Positions 1-7,610 of a stretch of 22,767 bases of DNA are shown piece by piece; position 1 is the first letter of the stretch, and each line of letters starts with the position of its first letter. The stretch is taken from positions 1-22,767 of the forward strand of contig NYSW01000072.1 in NCBI GenBank assembly GCA_002683195.1. Reading direction: 5' to 3'. The translations under genes and the position numbers were made by a program. The notes below the pieces were generated by a model. That model had not been told where the DNA came from, ran no database searches, and saw only the letters and a program-made list of their open reading frames with translations. The DNA comes from Phycisphaerae bacterium (GTDB lineage: Bacteria > Planctomycetota > Phycisphaerae > Phycisphaerales > SM1A02).

Positions 1-1738
1 TCGGGTTTCGGGCGACGAATCGCTCGCGGAGTCGGGATTCGGCCCAGGTCCACCACGAGTCCCAGGAGTGGGTCCGTTCCACCTTCTTTCGCCCGGCGTG
101 GCCGATCGCTTCGCGGCGGGAACCGGTGGCAAGCACGCCGCTCACCAGATCGGGAAGCTCCTCGATGAGATTGAAGGAGAGGGCTTCGACCCCGACCTGG
201 AATGCCTGATGCAATGCCGGTCGATCGTCGCAGACCAGGATGCCTCCCGCGGCGGGGACGTCGAAACTTCGCATGTTGAGCATCCCGGGGGTGGCGAACG
301 AGTTGACGTTGATCACCACGCCGGCGTCCCGAAACGCGGCGGATTGCGTCGGACCCGTGGGCAGCCAACCCTGCCAGCATCCTTCCGCCGCGGTGCCGTG
401 AAGGGCGGACGCCCAATCGGCCCCGCCGTGAACGCGGACGTTGAATCCGGCCTGCGCCAGCGCGATCACCGAAGTGATTCTTCGAATGCGGGTCGCGGCG
501 TAACCGAGGGCGAGCCGGACCGCATTCATCACACGATCGTCACCCCGGATGTTGGTGGTCGAAATGAGTTCGTCGACGGTGGTCCGGGGATGTCGGACCC
601 AGTCCGCGGCGAGCGAATCGATCAATTCGGCGAGTTGTGGAGGCAACCCATCCACCACGCTCGAGGCGGAAGGGATGTTCCCGACTGACAGGACGTCGCA
701 CGGTGGATGGCCGACCGAGTTCATCGCGTCGTGGTCGGGGATGTCCGTGGCGAGCGCACGAATCTCCGGTGTGATCCCGAGTTGTCGATAGGCGGGGGCG
801 AATTCGGGATCGGTGACCACCACGAGATCCTGATCCGTCCAATCGAACGTCTCGATCGGAAGAAGTCGGGGATGGGAGCTGACCAGAATCAGGGAGGGAA
901 TTCCCTGGAGCCAGGGGGCCAGGTTTCCACCGGGACGTAGAAATGAGAGGGCCAGATCGATGTCGACGTCGAGGGCGGCTCGTAACGCCTTGGAATCCCG
1001 AAAGGGATCGGCGTCGTCTTGCAGGTGCGTGGTGCCGTGGTGGCCGGCTCGCCGGGCGGCGTCGATGATGGAAGGGGCCAGGGTCTTCAGGGCCGTGGTC
1101 TGCTTGCTTACCGAACTGAATATGTTCCAGGGCCCGGAGGACAGGCCGGCCGAGATCTTCTGCGTGACCTCCGCTCTCGCCTGATGTCTTCGGGACTGGA
1201 ATCGAGTGATCACCAAGCCGGCCACGGTCTGCAAGGCATTCCTGATCGCACCCGCGTGGGCGGGGTCGTCGCCGGGAATCATGGCGAGACCACCGAGGCC
1301 GAATTCGAGGAGTGGATCAGCCGGCGGGGGGATCGCTTCCCTCAGGGCCGTGTCGGGGAACGGGCCGATCGCGAATCGCACACGAGGATCCGCAAGGAGA
1401 TCGTTCCACTCGTCCACCAGGAGGGTGGCGAGGAATCGATGGGCGTCGGTTTCGAGAATGATCAGGGTGCTGGAGGGTGCGGACCTGCCCAGTTCGGTGG
1501 CCAGCCTCCGGGCCACGGCACCGCGTCCGCATCCCAGCACGATGATCCCGACGTCCCGGCCGTCGCGGCGAGGAAGGACGATCGGGTCGATGGTCTCTGT
1601 GGTCTGGGCGGACGGAGGTGCGATCGAACGAAGGATTTCCGATTCGGTCGCGGATTCGATCGCGGGCCGGAGGGTTCGGGCCAGGCGCGGCCGCTTTTCG
1701 TCCAGGGTCACGAGCAGTTCGACGAGGGCCGCATCCAT
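1..1738 (-). CDS. CgeB-like glycosyltransferase, C-terminus beyond window
   Basis: I translated this frame by hand from the ATG at 1738 to the window edge: 579 residues, no stop. An in-frame TAG 10 bp upstream (1748-1750) fixes the ATG as the first possible start. Residues 64-73 form a glycine-rich nucleotide-fold loop (GIIVLGCGRG) followed by a beta strand ending in Glu97 (LIILETDA). This N-terminal Rossmann-like module is often found before CgeB-type glycosyltransferases. Residues about 470-560 carry the C-terminal signature of group 1 transferases of the CgeB family: a VVINVNSF strand, then RSFDVPAAGG, ILVCDD, a conserved Glu pair near 525, and a terminal His-Ser-Trp segment. Such enzymes transfer sugars from nucleotide sugars to cell-surface or flagellar targets; acceptor and sugar cannot be told from sequence. 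The family call is fairly safe, the exact role is not. The next gene upstream ends 104 bp away. Confidence 0.8.
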   Translation of the reverse strand, partial: MDAALVELLVTLDEKRPRLARTLRPAIESATESEILRSIAPPSAQTTETIDPIVLPRRDGRDVGIIVLGCGRGAVARRLATELGRSAPSSTLIILETDAHRFLATLLVDEWNDLLADPRVRFAIGPFPDTALREAIPPPADPLLEFGLGGLAMIPGDDPAHAGAIRNALQTVAGLVITRFQSRRHQARAEVTQKISAGLSSGPWNIFSSVSKQTTALKTLAPSIIDAARRAGHHGTTHLQDDADPFRDSKALRAALDVDIDLALSFLRPGGNLAPWLQGIPSLILVSSHPRLLPIETFDWTDQDLVVVTDPEFAPAYRQLGITPEIRALATDIPDHDAMNSVGHPPCDVLSVGNIPSASSVVDGLPPQLAELIDSLAADWVRHPRTTVDELISTTNIRGDDRVMNAVRLALGYAATRIRRITSVIALAQAGFNVRVHGGADWASALHGTAAEGCWQGWLPTGPTQSAAFRDAGVVINVNSFATPGMLNMRSFDVPAAGGILVCDDRPALHQAFQVGVEALSFNLIEELPDLVSGVLATGSRREAIGHAGRKKVERTHSWDSWWTWAESRLRERFVARNP

Positions 1739-1842
1739 GCCACCACCCTACGAGGAAACCTCCGGCATCGCCGTCGGCTCCGCCGGACTTTCGCCCGAGG
1801 TTCGGGGTCGAAGATCGACATCACCGTCCGACCGGAACTGGA

Positions 1843-2112
1843 TCACTCGTCAGCGGCCGGGTCCGTCCCCGCTCGTAAGAGCCGTTCGCCCTCGTCGGCG
1901 GTCATGCTGCCCTCCGCGACGTACGCGGCGACTTCCTGGCGTGTCCGCTCCTTGCCACGTTCCGACAGGATCACTTTGAGGGTGCCTCCGGCAATCGCAA
2001 TGATCGGAACGCTGAAGATCATGAGGAACAAAAAGCCGGGCCCGGCGACTTCGGCGAACACATCGGCCCAGCTCTTCGCGGCCGCGGCGTCTTGGGCAAA
2101 GATCCAGATCAT
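1843..2112 (-). CDS. Small membrane protein with SHOCT-like C-terminal segment
   Basis: The 89-residue product has one clear membrane helix (about residues 25-47) and then a charged tail. Residues 58-81 (RQEVAAYVAEGSMTADEGER and following LL) look like the short helix-turn-helix seen in SHOCT or PspC-adaptor segments, where a helix, 'xxG-x-hydrophobic-T/S', and an acidic second helix ending in a Leu pair are usual. I chose the ATG at 2112; a TTG directly before it (2115) is also possible. An AGGGA 6 nt upstream of that TTG could serve either start. It sits between the metal ATPase (103 bp upstream) and the glycosyltransferase (104 bp downstream), same strand. Function is unknown; a membrane-anchored oligomerising or regulatory role is inference. 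Confidence 0.75.
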   Translation of the reverse strand: MIWIFAQDAAAAKSWADVFAEVAGPGFLFLMIFSVPIIAIAGGTLKVILSERGKERTRQEVAAYVAEGSMTADEGERLLRAGTDPAADE

Positions 2113-2215
2113 CAAAATTCCCTGAGAGGTCGAAGAGAAATGTCCGGTGGACCCGATCTTCTTGGCGAACCATCGGTCGGGATTTCATTAATCGCGGCTT
2201 TGGTCTCGCAATCGA

Positions 2216-4270
2216 TCAGATTCTCGCCAGGCGGACGGATGCCTCCCGGCTTCGACCGGCGAGGCGGGCTCGTTCGGTCTCGAGGGCTCGTCTGGCTTGT
2301 TCATCTTCGGCGAAATCCTCACCGAATCGCACCAGGCGAAGACTGTTGAGAATCACGAAGAGGTAAGCGACCGCCTGATAGAAAGGGGTCACCCAGATGT
2401 TGATGTTCCCGGTTGCCGCGAGGGCGAGCCCGACCACCGCGAGCAGCAGGCTGATCGCGATGTTCTGGGTGATGATTCCCTTGGTTCGGCGGGCGATCTC
2501 GAGCAGGAAGGGAACGTGCCGGAGGTCATCATGCATCAACGCGACGCCGGCCGAGTTGGTCGCGATGTCCGAGCCGGAAAGACCCATGGCGACACCGACA
2601 TCGGCGCTGGCGAGGATCGGGCCGTCGTTGATGCCGTCGCCGACCACCAGCGTTCGATGGCCGTTGGCGATCAGGTGCTTCAGTTCCGCATGCTTCTCTT
2701 CGGGAAGGCACTCCGCCTCCACGGAGTCGACACCCACCGTCATCCCGACCCGCTTGGCGACGTCGAGACGATCACCGGTGAAGATGCAGACCCGCCGGAC
2801 TCCGAGGCGGCGAAGATGCTGAATCACATCGCCCGCGTTCCGCCGGAGTTTGTCTTCGAGGCCGACGGCCCCGAGGTATCGATCTCCCAGCATCACATGG
2901 ACGCTGGACATGCCAGCGATCTTCTCCTCGACCAGAGCCATCTGGTCTGCGATGGCGGGGGAGAGGTCTCGAAGCCAGGCTCCACGTCCTGCGCGGATGA
3001 GACCATCGGGGCGGCGGGCCGTGACGCCTCGTCCGTGGGCTTCTTCGTATTCCTCGATGTTCGCCGGGGTGATGCGAGCCTTTTCCGCGGTTTCGAGGAT
3101 CGAGCGGGCGAGCGGGTGGTTGGAACTCTGTTCGGCATCCGCCGCGGCCTGGAGCAGGGTGGCGCCATCGACTCCGTCGGCGGGTGCGAGCCGGCTGACC
3201 GCGAAGCGACCGGTGGTCAGCGTTCCCGTCTTGTCCATCACCACGGTGTCGACGGTGGCGGCACTCTCGAGGGTACGGGTCTGCTTGATCATGATTCCGA
3301 GCCGGGCGGCACTGGCGAAGGCCGCGACCATGGCGGTCGGATACGCGATCAGGAGGGCGCCGGGGCAGGTGACGACCAGCACGGTGATGGCTCGGATCGC
3401 GGCTTCATCGCGAATCTCGGCGCTTCGCATGGTGAAGAAGCCGACCAGGGCTGCCACCATGATCACCACCGGCACGTAGAACCCGGCGAGGCGTTCGATC
3501 AGTTCCTGACGGTCGCTGCGGGCGCTTTCAGCCTCGCGGATCAGGGATTCGACCTTGCCGATCGTCGTTTCGCCGGCCACCGCGGTCACTTCGACGTCGA
3601 TCTGCCCGGTGAGGTTGGTGGTACCGGCATAGACGTCGACGCCGGGACCGGCCTCGATCGGGACCGCTTCGCCGGTCAGGGATGCCTGGTTGATCGAACT
3701 GGTGCCGTTCACCAGGCGACCGTCGACCGGGAGATTTTCGCCCGGTCGAATTCGAACCACGTCGCCGAGGCGAAGTTCGCCGAGACTGACTTCGGATTCC
3801 GTGCCCGCTTCGACGCGGCGGGCGATGTCCGGCGTGAGTTCCACCAGCTCCCGAATGGCTCGCTGCGCACCCCAGGCGGTTCGGCTCAGGATGAGCTTGG
3901 AAAGCCAGAGGAACAACGCGAGGAATCCCGCGGTGAGCAATTGATTGACGGCGATCGCTGCGAGCACCGCGAGGGCGGCGAGGGCATCGCCGGAGGGCGT
4001 GCCCCGCATGATTTCCTTGAAGGCTCCTCGGAGAAGCGGCAGCAGAAGCATCACCGCACCGATCGCCGCGGGAATGTCGCTGACGGCGTTCGACATGCCG
4101 ATGAGCTTGGCGAGGCCTCCGACGAACAGGAGGGTTCCGCCGAGGAGGGCGAGGAACAGCTGTCGTTCGAGTCGTCGCCCGCCGGAATCGGAGCCGGCAT
4201 CATTGCCGGAGTTTCCCTGGGGGGCGGAAGGGCCGGAAAGGCCCGGCTCGGGGGCCGTCAACTGGCTCAT
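2216..4270 (-). CDS. P1B-type heavy-metal translocating ATPase, atypical CPG motif
   Basis: This is a 684-residue P-type ATPase. The phosphorylation motif DKTGTLT is at 346-352, the actuator TGE at 199-201, the P1B-specific SxxHP motif around 382-386, TGD at 498-500 and the hinge GDGIND at 544-549. The membrane motif is TCPG (301-304) rather than the usual CPC, CPH or SPC. The last helix lacks the Asp-x-Gly of zinc/cadmium pumps, reading YQAVAY before LNSLRL (641-646). No N-terminal HMA or CxxC metal-binding domain precedes the first helix; the N-terminus is instead a Gly/Ser/Pro-rich stretch of about 30 residues. The frame stays open into the opposite strand of gpsA, but the ATG at 4270 has a GGAG six bases upstream and begins a family-like N-terminus. 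Metal efflux across the inner membrane is expected; the metal cannot be assigned. Confidence 0.92.
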   Translation of the reverse strand: MSQLTAPEPGLSGPSAPQGNSGNDAGSDSGGRRLERQLFLALLGGTLLFVGGLAKLIGMSNAVSDIPAAIGAVMLLLPLLRGAFKEIMRGTPSGDALAALAVLAAIAVNQLLTAGFLALFLWLSKLILSRTAWGAQRAIRELVELTPDIARRVEAGTESEVSLGELRLGDVVRIRPGENLPVDGRLVNGTSSINQASLTGEAVPIEAGPGVDVYAGTTNLTGQIDVEVTAVAGETTIGKVESLIREAESARSDRQELIERLAGFYVPVVIMVAALVGFFTMRSAEIRDEAAIRAITVLVVTCPGALLIAYPTAMVAAFASAARLGIMIKQTRTLESAATVDTVVMDKTGTLTTGRFAVSRLAPADGVDGATLLQAAADAEQSSNHPLARSILETAEKARITPANIEEYEEAHGRGVTARRPDGLIRAGRGAWLRDLSPAIADQMALVEEKIAGMSSVHVMLGDRYLGAVGLEDKLRRNAGDVIQHLRRLGVRRVCIFTGDRLDVAKRVGMTVGVDSVEAECLPEEKHAELKHLIANGHRTLVVGDGINDGPILASADVGVAMGLSGSDIATNSAGVALMHDDLRHVPFLLEIARRTKGIITQNIAISLLLAVVGLALAATGNINIWVTPFYQAVAYLFVILNSLRLVRFGEDFAEDEQARRALETERARLAGRSREASVRLARI

Positions 4271-4445
4271 GCGGAGCTCCGAAACTGGATCAAGAGTTTG
4301 CTGACGACCGAGAGATGAACCCGGATCACGGTTGACCACGGGCCGAAGAATCGCCGCAAGAAGAGTGTATCCGCCTCCTCTACCTCCGGCCGTGCTGGAG
4401 GGTTCGTTTAGAGGTGGCCTTCCTGGAGTGCGATAGACTCGAATC

Positions 4446-5459
4446 ATGTCTGAACGTGTGGTCATCGTCGGTGCCGGCCAGATGGGATTGGTCATGGCAG
4501 ATGCCGCTCTTGAAGCGGGAGAGGCTTCTGTGGCCGTCTGGGGACCTTTTTCAGAGTCCATGGAGGCTCTGAAAGCCACCCGGGAGAGCCCCCGGCTTCC
4601 GGACTGGCGAATCGCCGATGGAATCCATCTGACGGCCGACGAGGAAGTCCTGTCCGAGGCGACGGTCCTGATCAACGCCATTCCGACCCAGTTCGTGAGG
4701 CCGGTCTGGACGCGTCTGGCTCCATTCATACCGGCGGAAGGGCCGTCCACGGGCTCGAGCATGGTCGTGAGTACCGCCAAGGGACTCGAAATAGGAACCG
4801 GCCGTCGGCCGACGGAGGTGATCGGAGAACTCATTGATGGTGTCTCGACCTGCGTCCTCAGTGGACCGACGATCGCTGCGGAGTTGGCCCGACACCAGCC
4901 GGCGGTCATGGTCGCCGCCAGCGAAGAGTCCAGAACGGTCAAGTCAGTCCACCGGATGTTCGGAACTCCGTGGCTTCGGATCTACGAAAGCTCCGATCCG
5001 CGAGGCGTGGAACTGGCCGGTGCGTTGAAGAACGTGATCGCGATCGCCGCCGGCATCTGTGACGGGCTGGGCCTTGGCTTCAACGCGAAAAGTGCCTTGC
5101 TCGCTCGCGGACTCGCCGAGATGACGAGATTTGGGGCGGCAGCGGGAGCGGATTCGAGAACGTTCTTCGGAGTGGCCGGAGTCGGGGACCTCGCCACGAC
5201 CTGCTTCAGTCCCGAGGGTCGCAACCGAGCCTGTGGCGAGGCGATCGCGAAGGGGGCTGATCTCGATCGTTACCTCGCGTCGCAAGCCTGTGTCGTGGAA
5301 GGTGTTTCGACGGTGGAGAGCGTTCTTCAGCAGGCCGCCGAGATGGATCTGGAACTTCCCATCACCAAGGCCGTCGGCCGGGTGGTCTTTCAGAAGGTCG
5401 ATCCATGGACGTCGATCAAGGAGTTGATGGCTCGCCCTTCGGGCGAGGAAGGGCTCTGA
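4446..5459 (+). CDS. gpsA: Glycerol-3-phosphate dehydrogenase [NAD(P)+]
   Basis: GpsA reduces dihydroxyacetone phosphate to sn-glycerol 3-phosphate, the backbone for phospholipids. The 337-residue product has normal family length. It starts with the dinucleotide-binding loop GAGQMG (residues 8-13), has the AKGLE segment after the first domain, SGPTIAAE in the middle, and the catalytic-lysine region ELAGALKNVIAIAAG. The C-terminal GVAGVGDLATTC and GRNR segments are also typical. It is the only complete plus-strand gene among the large ones, divergent from the metal ATPase and convergent with the HPr gene. No Shine-Dalgarno is well placed, but a TAGACT hexamer (4434-4439) ends 6 nt before the ATG, which would fit a leaderless transcript. 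A 7-bp hairpin with a UUC loop (5431-5447) lies just inside the 3' end, without a T-tract. Confidence 0.96.
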   Translation: MSERVVIVGAGQMGLVMADAALEAGEASVAVWGPFSESMEALKATRESPRLPDWRIADGIHLTADEEVLSEATVLINAIPTQFVRPVWTRLAPFIPAEGPSTGSSMVVSTAKGLEIGTGRRPTEVIGELIDGVSTCVLSGPTIAAELARHQPAVMVAASEESRTVKSVHRMFGTPWLRIYESSDPRGVELAGALKNVIAIAAGICDGLGLGFNAKSALLARGLAEMTRFGAAAGADSRTFFGVAGVGDLATTCFSPEGRNRACGEAIAKGADLDRYLASQACVVEGVSTVESVLQQAAEMDLELPITKAVGRVVFQKVDPWTSIKELMARPSGEEGL

Positions 5460-5493
5460 GGTTGCTGGTCATCGGCTGATCTGGCTGACGTCG

Positions 5494-5766
5494 CTACTCG
5501 TCATCGAAACCCGAATCGACCAGGTCGGCGATCGCTTTCAGCGCGGCGGCGGCATCGCCTCCCTTGGCCACGAGCTCGAGTCGGGTGCCCTGGGTGCCGG
5601 CGAGCATCAGCAATTGCATGATCGACTTGGCGTCGACCGGCTCCTTTGCATCTTCGCGGCGGATCGTGATGTCCGCGGTGAAGCCGCCCGCGCACTCCGC
5701 AAGCATCATCGCTGGCCGAGCGTGAAGGCCGAGGCGGTTCGAGATGGTCACGGTCCTGCTCGGCAT
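5494..5766 (-). CDS. HPr family phosphocarrier protein
   Basis: The 90-residue product matches HPr throughout. The phosphorylated histidine is His15 in GLHARPA (13-19), with Arg17 beside it. The regulatory serine site is present as KSIMQLLML (Ser48, equivalent to Ser46 of Bacillus HPr), followed by the expected Gly-rich turn and a final amphipathic helix. HPr passes phosphate from enzyme I to EIIA proteins. It lies 63 bp after the EIIA-Ntr gene on the same strand, so it may be an NPr-like carrier of a regulatory PTS rather than of sugar import; the intact Ser site leaves HPr-kinase control possible. Neither enzyme I nor HPr kinase is in the window. There is no visible Shine-Dalgarno; the leader is a pyrimidine-rich 9-bp tandem repeat on the transcribed strand. 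Confidence 0.93.
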   Translation of the reverse strand: MPSRTVTISNRLGLHARPAMMLAECAGGFTADITIRREDAKEPVDAKSIMQLLMLAGTQGTRLELVAKGGDAAAALKAIADLVDSGFDDE

Positions 5767-5774
5767 CGTTGAAA

Positions 5775-5820
5775 GTGGACGGAGTGGACGGAGTGGAGGA
5801 AGTGAAAGGAAGTGGACGAA
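5775..5820. repeat. Degenerate 9-bp tandem repeat between ptsN and HPr gene
   Basis: On the plus strand four consecutive 9-mers read GTGGACGGA, GTGGACGGA, GTGGAGGAA and GTGAAAGGA, and a fifth partial copy follows one base out of phase (5812-5820). On the transcribed minus strand this is a CU-rich tract that fills most of the 63-bp leader between the two PTS genes. It contains no Shine-Dalgarno. A replication-slippage origin is the simplest explanation; a role in initiation of the HPr message is speculative. Confidence 0.75.
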
Positions 5821-5829
5821 TGAGGGGCG

Positions 5830-6303
5830 TCAGCCGGATGGCACGGCGTCTGCTTCATCCAAGAGCGTGAGAATCTCTTCCCTGCTCTCGGCCTGGCGGA
5901 GAAAACGGCGGAACTGGTCTCGGCTGAGATGGCCGAAGATGGCCTCCATGGCGTCGATGTGTTCTTCCGGTCGTTCCTCGGGGCTGATCAGAAGGAACAC
6001 CGAGTGAACCAGTTCCTTGTCGAGGGCCTTGAAATCGATGCCGGCCTCACTGGTGCCGATGGCGATGTGAAGCCGATCGGTATCCGGGGTTTTCACATGG
6101 GGAACGGCGACGCCCCACCCGAAACCGGTCGAGCCTCGATTCTCCCGCTTGATGGCCCCGTCGATGAAGGCATCCCGGTGTTCCTCCGGGACGCTGCCGG
6201 CGGCGACCAGAGCGTCCATGAGTTCCGCGAGGATCTCATTTCGCTTGGTTCCGGCGAGATTTGTGATGATCGCGTCTTCGACGACGATTTCTCTGAGCTT
6301 CAT
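5830..6303 (-). CDS. ptsN: PTS EIIA-Ntr-like regulatory phosphoprotein
   Basis: The 157-residue protein is a complete EIIA domain of the fructose/nitrogen class. The phosphorylatable histidine is His69 in GFGWGVAVPHVKTP (60-73), preceded by the typical RENRGSTG segment. EIIA-Ntr proteins are not tied to sugar uptake; in proteobacteria they regulate potassium transport and nitrogen and stress responses. A GGAG with 7-nt spacing precedes the ATG at 6303. The start is 15 bp after the hpf stop, and the HPr gene follows 63 bp downstream. This order, hpf then ptsN then an HPr paralogue, recalls the region downstream of rpoN in proteobacteria. No membrane EIIB or EIIC component is nearby, which supports a regulatory role. 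The ptsN name is by family and context; fructose-type EIIA is the alternative. Confidence 0.9.
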   Translation of the reverse strand: MKLREIVVEDAIITNLAGTKRNEILAELMDALVAAGSVPEEHRDAFIDGAIKRENRGSTGFGWGVAVPHVKTPDTDRLHIAIGTSEAGIDFKALDKELVHSVFLLISPEERPEEHIDAMEAIFGHLSRDQFRRFLRQAESREEILTLLDEADAVPSG

Positions 6304-6318
6304 GATTGATCTCCGGGT

Positions 6319-6618
6319 TCAGTGGGACTTGTGGTCGGAGATCTTCTCCTTCCAGTCGTGGAGTTGTCGGACGACCTTGTCGATGGCGGCATCGATGCCG
6401 GCGTAAAGGTCATGGTCGCTGGATTTGGCCACGAATGTGCTGTGATGTTCGACGTCTGCCATGATTTCGACCACGAAGTCGTCGTGCACCTTGTCCAGAA
6501 CGAAGGTGATCGACTGGACGTGTCCACGAAACTTCTCGAGATGGTCGCTGCGGGTCTTGCAGTACTCCTCGATGGGCTCGGTGAGTTCGACGTGGCGGCC
6601 GGAAATATTGATCTGCAT
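6319..6618 (-). CDS. hpf: Ribosome hibernation promoting factor, short form
   Basis: The 99-residue product is a short-form HPF/YfiA protein. It opens MQINISGRHVELTEPIEEY, the usual first strand and helix, and then a KFRG..ITFVLDK strand, an EIMADVEHHSTFVA strand and a DLYAGIDAAIDKVVRQL helix. These proteins bind the 30S decoding region and shut down or dimerise ribosomes in slow growth. There is no long C-terminal dimerisation domain, so a separate factor would be needed for 100S formation. I chose the ATG at 6618 because GAGGAG stands 9 nt before it; an in-frame upstream start would add 12 residues that do not look like the family. It lies 32 bp after the DUF502 gene and 15 bp before ptsN, so co-expression of hibernation and PTS control is likely. 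Confidence 0.94.
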   Translation of the reverse strand: MQINISGRHVELTEPIEEYCKTRSDHLEKFRGHVQSITFVLDKVHDDFVVEIMADVEHHSTFVAKSSDHDLYAGIDAAIDKVVRQLHDWKEKISDHKSH

Positions 6619-6650
6619 GATTGAAAACTCCTCGGTACGAACGCGGGTGC

Positions 6651-7580
6651 TCACGAAGACCCGGGCTCTTCCTTGGGAAGGATACGGTCCCCGGAGGGAT
6701 CGGGGTTCGTCGGATCGTCATCTCGATCCGGAAGGGTCTCATGCGGGGGCACCAGCACCCCGCCTGAAATGGTGAATCGCAAGGCCTCGTCGATTGAAAT
6801 CGGGAGTTCTCGAATCTCTGAACGGGGCACCGTGATGGTGTACCCGGTGAATGGGGTGGGAGAGCTCGGAATGAAAATCGTGACTGCTTCGCCGGAGGAG
6901 TCTTCGATGCTCTTCATGGTGCTGCCGGTCACGAGGCCGACCGACCAGATTCCCTTTCGAGGATATTCCACCACGACCACCCGATTGAACTGGATGGGTT
7001 TGTCGTCCGAGAAGAGGAAGTCGACGACCTGCTTCACGTAGGGATACACCTGCTTGAAGATCGGGACGCTGGTGATGATGTGCTCAACCCCGCGTTGGAC
7101 TCGCCGGCCGAGAAAGCCGCCAAGCAATCGGCCGGCGAAATAGACCGCGAGGACGGCGACGAGGATTCCGATCCAGTCCAGATACAGCGCCCAGGTGGTC
7201 CACCAGCGGTTGACTGATGCCCGCAGGAGGTCTTTTTCGACGATCTCGGGCTCGGTGCTGGCCCCTCGCTCTGATTTTCGGAGATCGATTTCGAGGATCA
7301 CCTCTTCGGAATCGGGGCCGAAGAAGTCGCCCATCGGTTTCCAGTTCTCGGCAACCTCGACGATTCCCGCTCGAACCCCGGCGTTGATGGGCTGGGCGAT
7401 GGTCAGGTCGACGAACTGGTAGGCCTTGACGAGGATCCAGAGGGTCAGGACCGAGGGGAGAAGAACCCCCAGCCCACGACCGAAGAACCGTTTGAAGTCG
7501 CCGCCGAAGGTGCGTGAGGGATCAGGTGCCATGAACCATGGATTGTATCCATGGGAGCGAATTCGGTCGGAGGCCGGCAT
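6651..7580 (-). CDS. DUF502 family membrane protein
   Basis: The 309-residue product has the DUF502 layout. A first membrane segment (about 36-60, GLGVLLPSVLTLWILVKAYQ) is followed by a periplasmic or loop region, a second membrane segment (about 130-155) and then the family's most conserved part, VPIFKQVYPYVKQVVDFLF with FNRVVVVEYPRKGIWSVGLVTG. The C-terminus is acidic and Pro-rich. The family has no firm biochemical role; a plant member is described in ribosome/plastid or trafficking contexts, but I cannot transfer that. Start choice is uncertain: ATG 7580 has an AGGA 12 nt upstream, while ATG 7532 would give 293 residues and lacks a Shine-Dalgarno. A perfect 8-bp inverted repeat (7536-7554) lies between these two starts. 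It sits 30 bp after the peptidase gene and 32 bp before hpf. Confidence 0.88.
   Translation of the reverse strand: MPASDRIRSHGYNPWFMAPDPSRTFGGDFKRFFGRGLGVLLPSVLTLWILVKAYQFVDLTIAQPINAGVRAGIVEVAENWKPMGDFFGPDSEEVILEIDLRKSERGASTEPEIVEKDLLRASVNRWWTTWALYLDWIGILVAVLAVYFAGRLLGGFLGRRVQRGVEHIITSVPIFKQVYPYVKQVVDFLFSDDKPIQFNRVVVVEYPRKGIWSVGLVTGSTMKSIEDSSGEAVTIFIPSSPTPFTGYTITVPRSEIRELPISIDEALRFTISGGVLVPPHETLPDRDDDPTNPDPSGDRILPKEEPGSS
7536..7554. repeat. Perfect 8-bp inverted repeat near DUF502 start
   Basis: The plus strand reads CCATGGAT, TGT, ATCCATGG: two arms of eight bases with a 3-nt loop. It lies 4-22 nt upstream of the second candidate start (7532) of the DUF502 gene and inside the reading frame if the first start (7580) is used. 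As RNA it would form a short hairpin close to the ribosome entry site; as DNA it could be a dimeric-protein operator. Nothing else supports either role. Confidence 0.6.
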
Positions 7581-7610
7581 GACTCACCGGATTCCTGAGT
7601 TGGTGGACCT

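Noticed and set aside
1019..2125. 368-codon plus-strand open frame
   Set aside because: Antisense to the glycosyltransferase and the small membrane protein; spans both genes and the gap between them.
2297..4318. 673-codon plus-strand open frame
   Set aside because: It is antisense to the metal ATPase, has His/Asp/Gly-rich low-quality composition and no family features; a GC-rich shadow.
4271..4942. N-terminal extension of the metal ATPase frame
   Set aside because: It runs opposite gpsA, has no ATPase features, and a Shine-Dalgarno supports the ATG at 4270.
5431..5447. Hairpin at the gpsA 3' end as terminator
   Set aside because: A 7-bp stem with UUC loop exists but no T-tract follows on either strand, and it lies inside the coding region.
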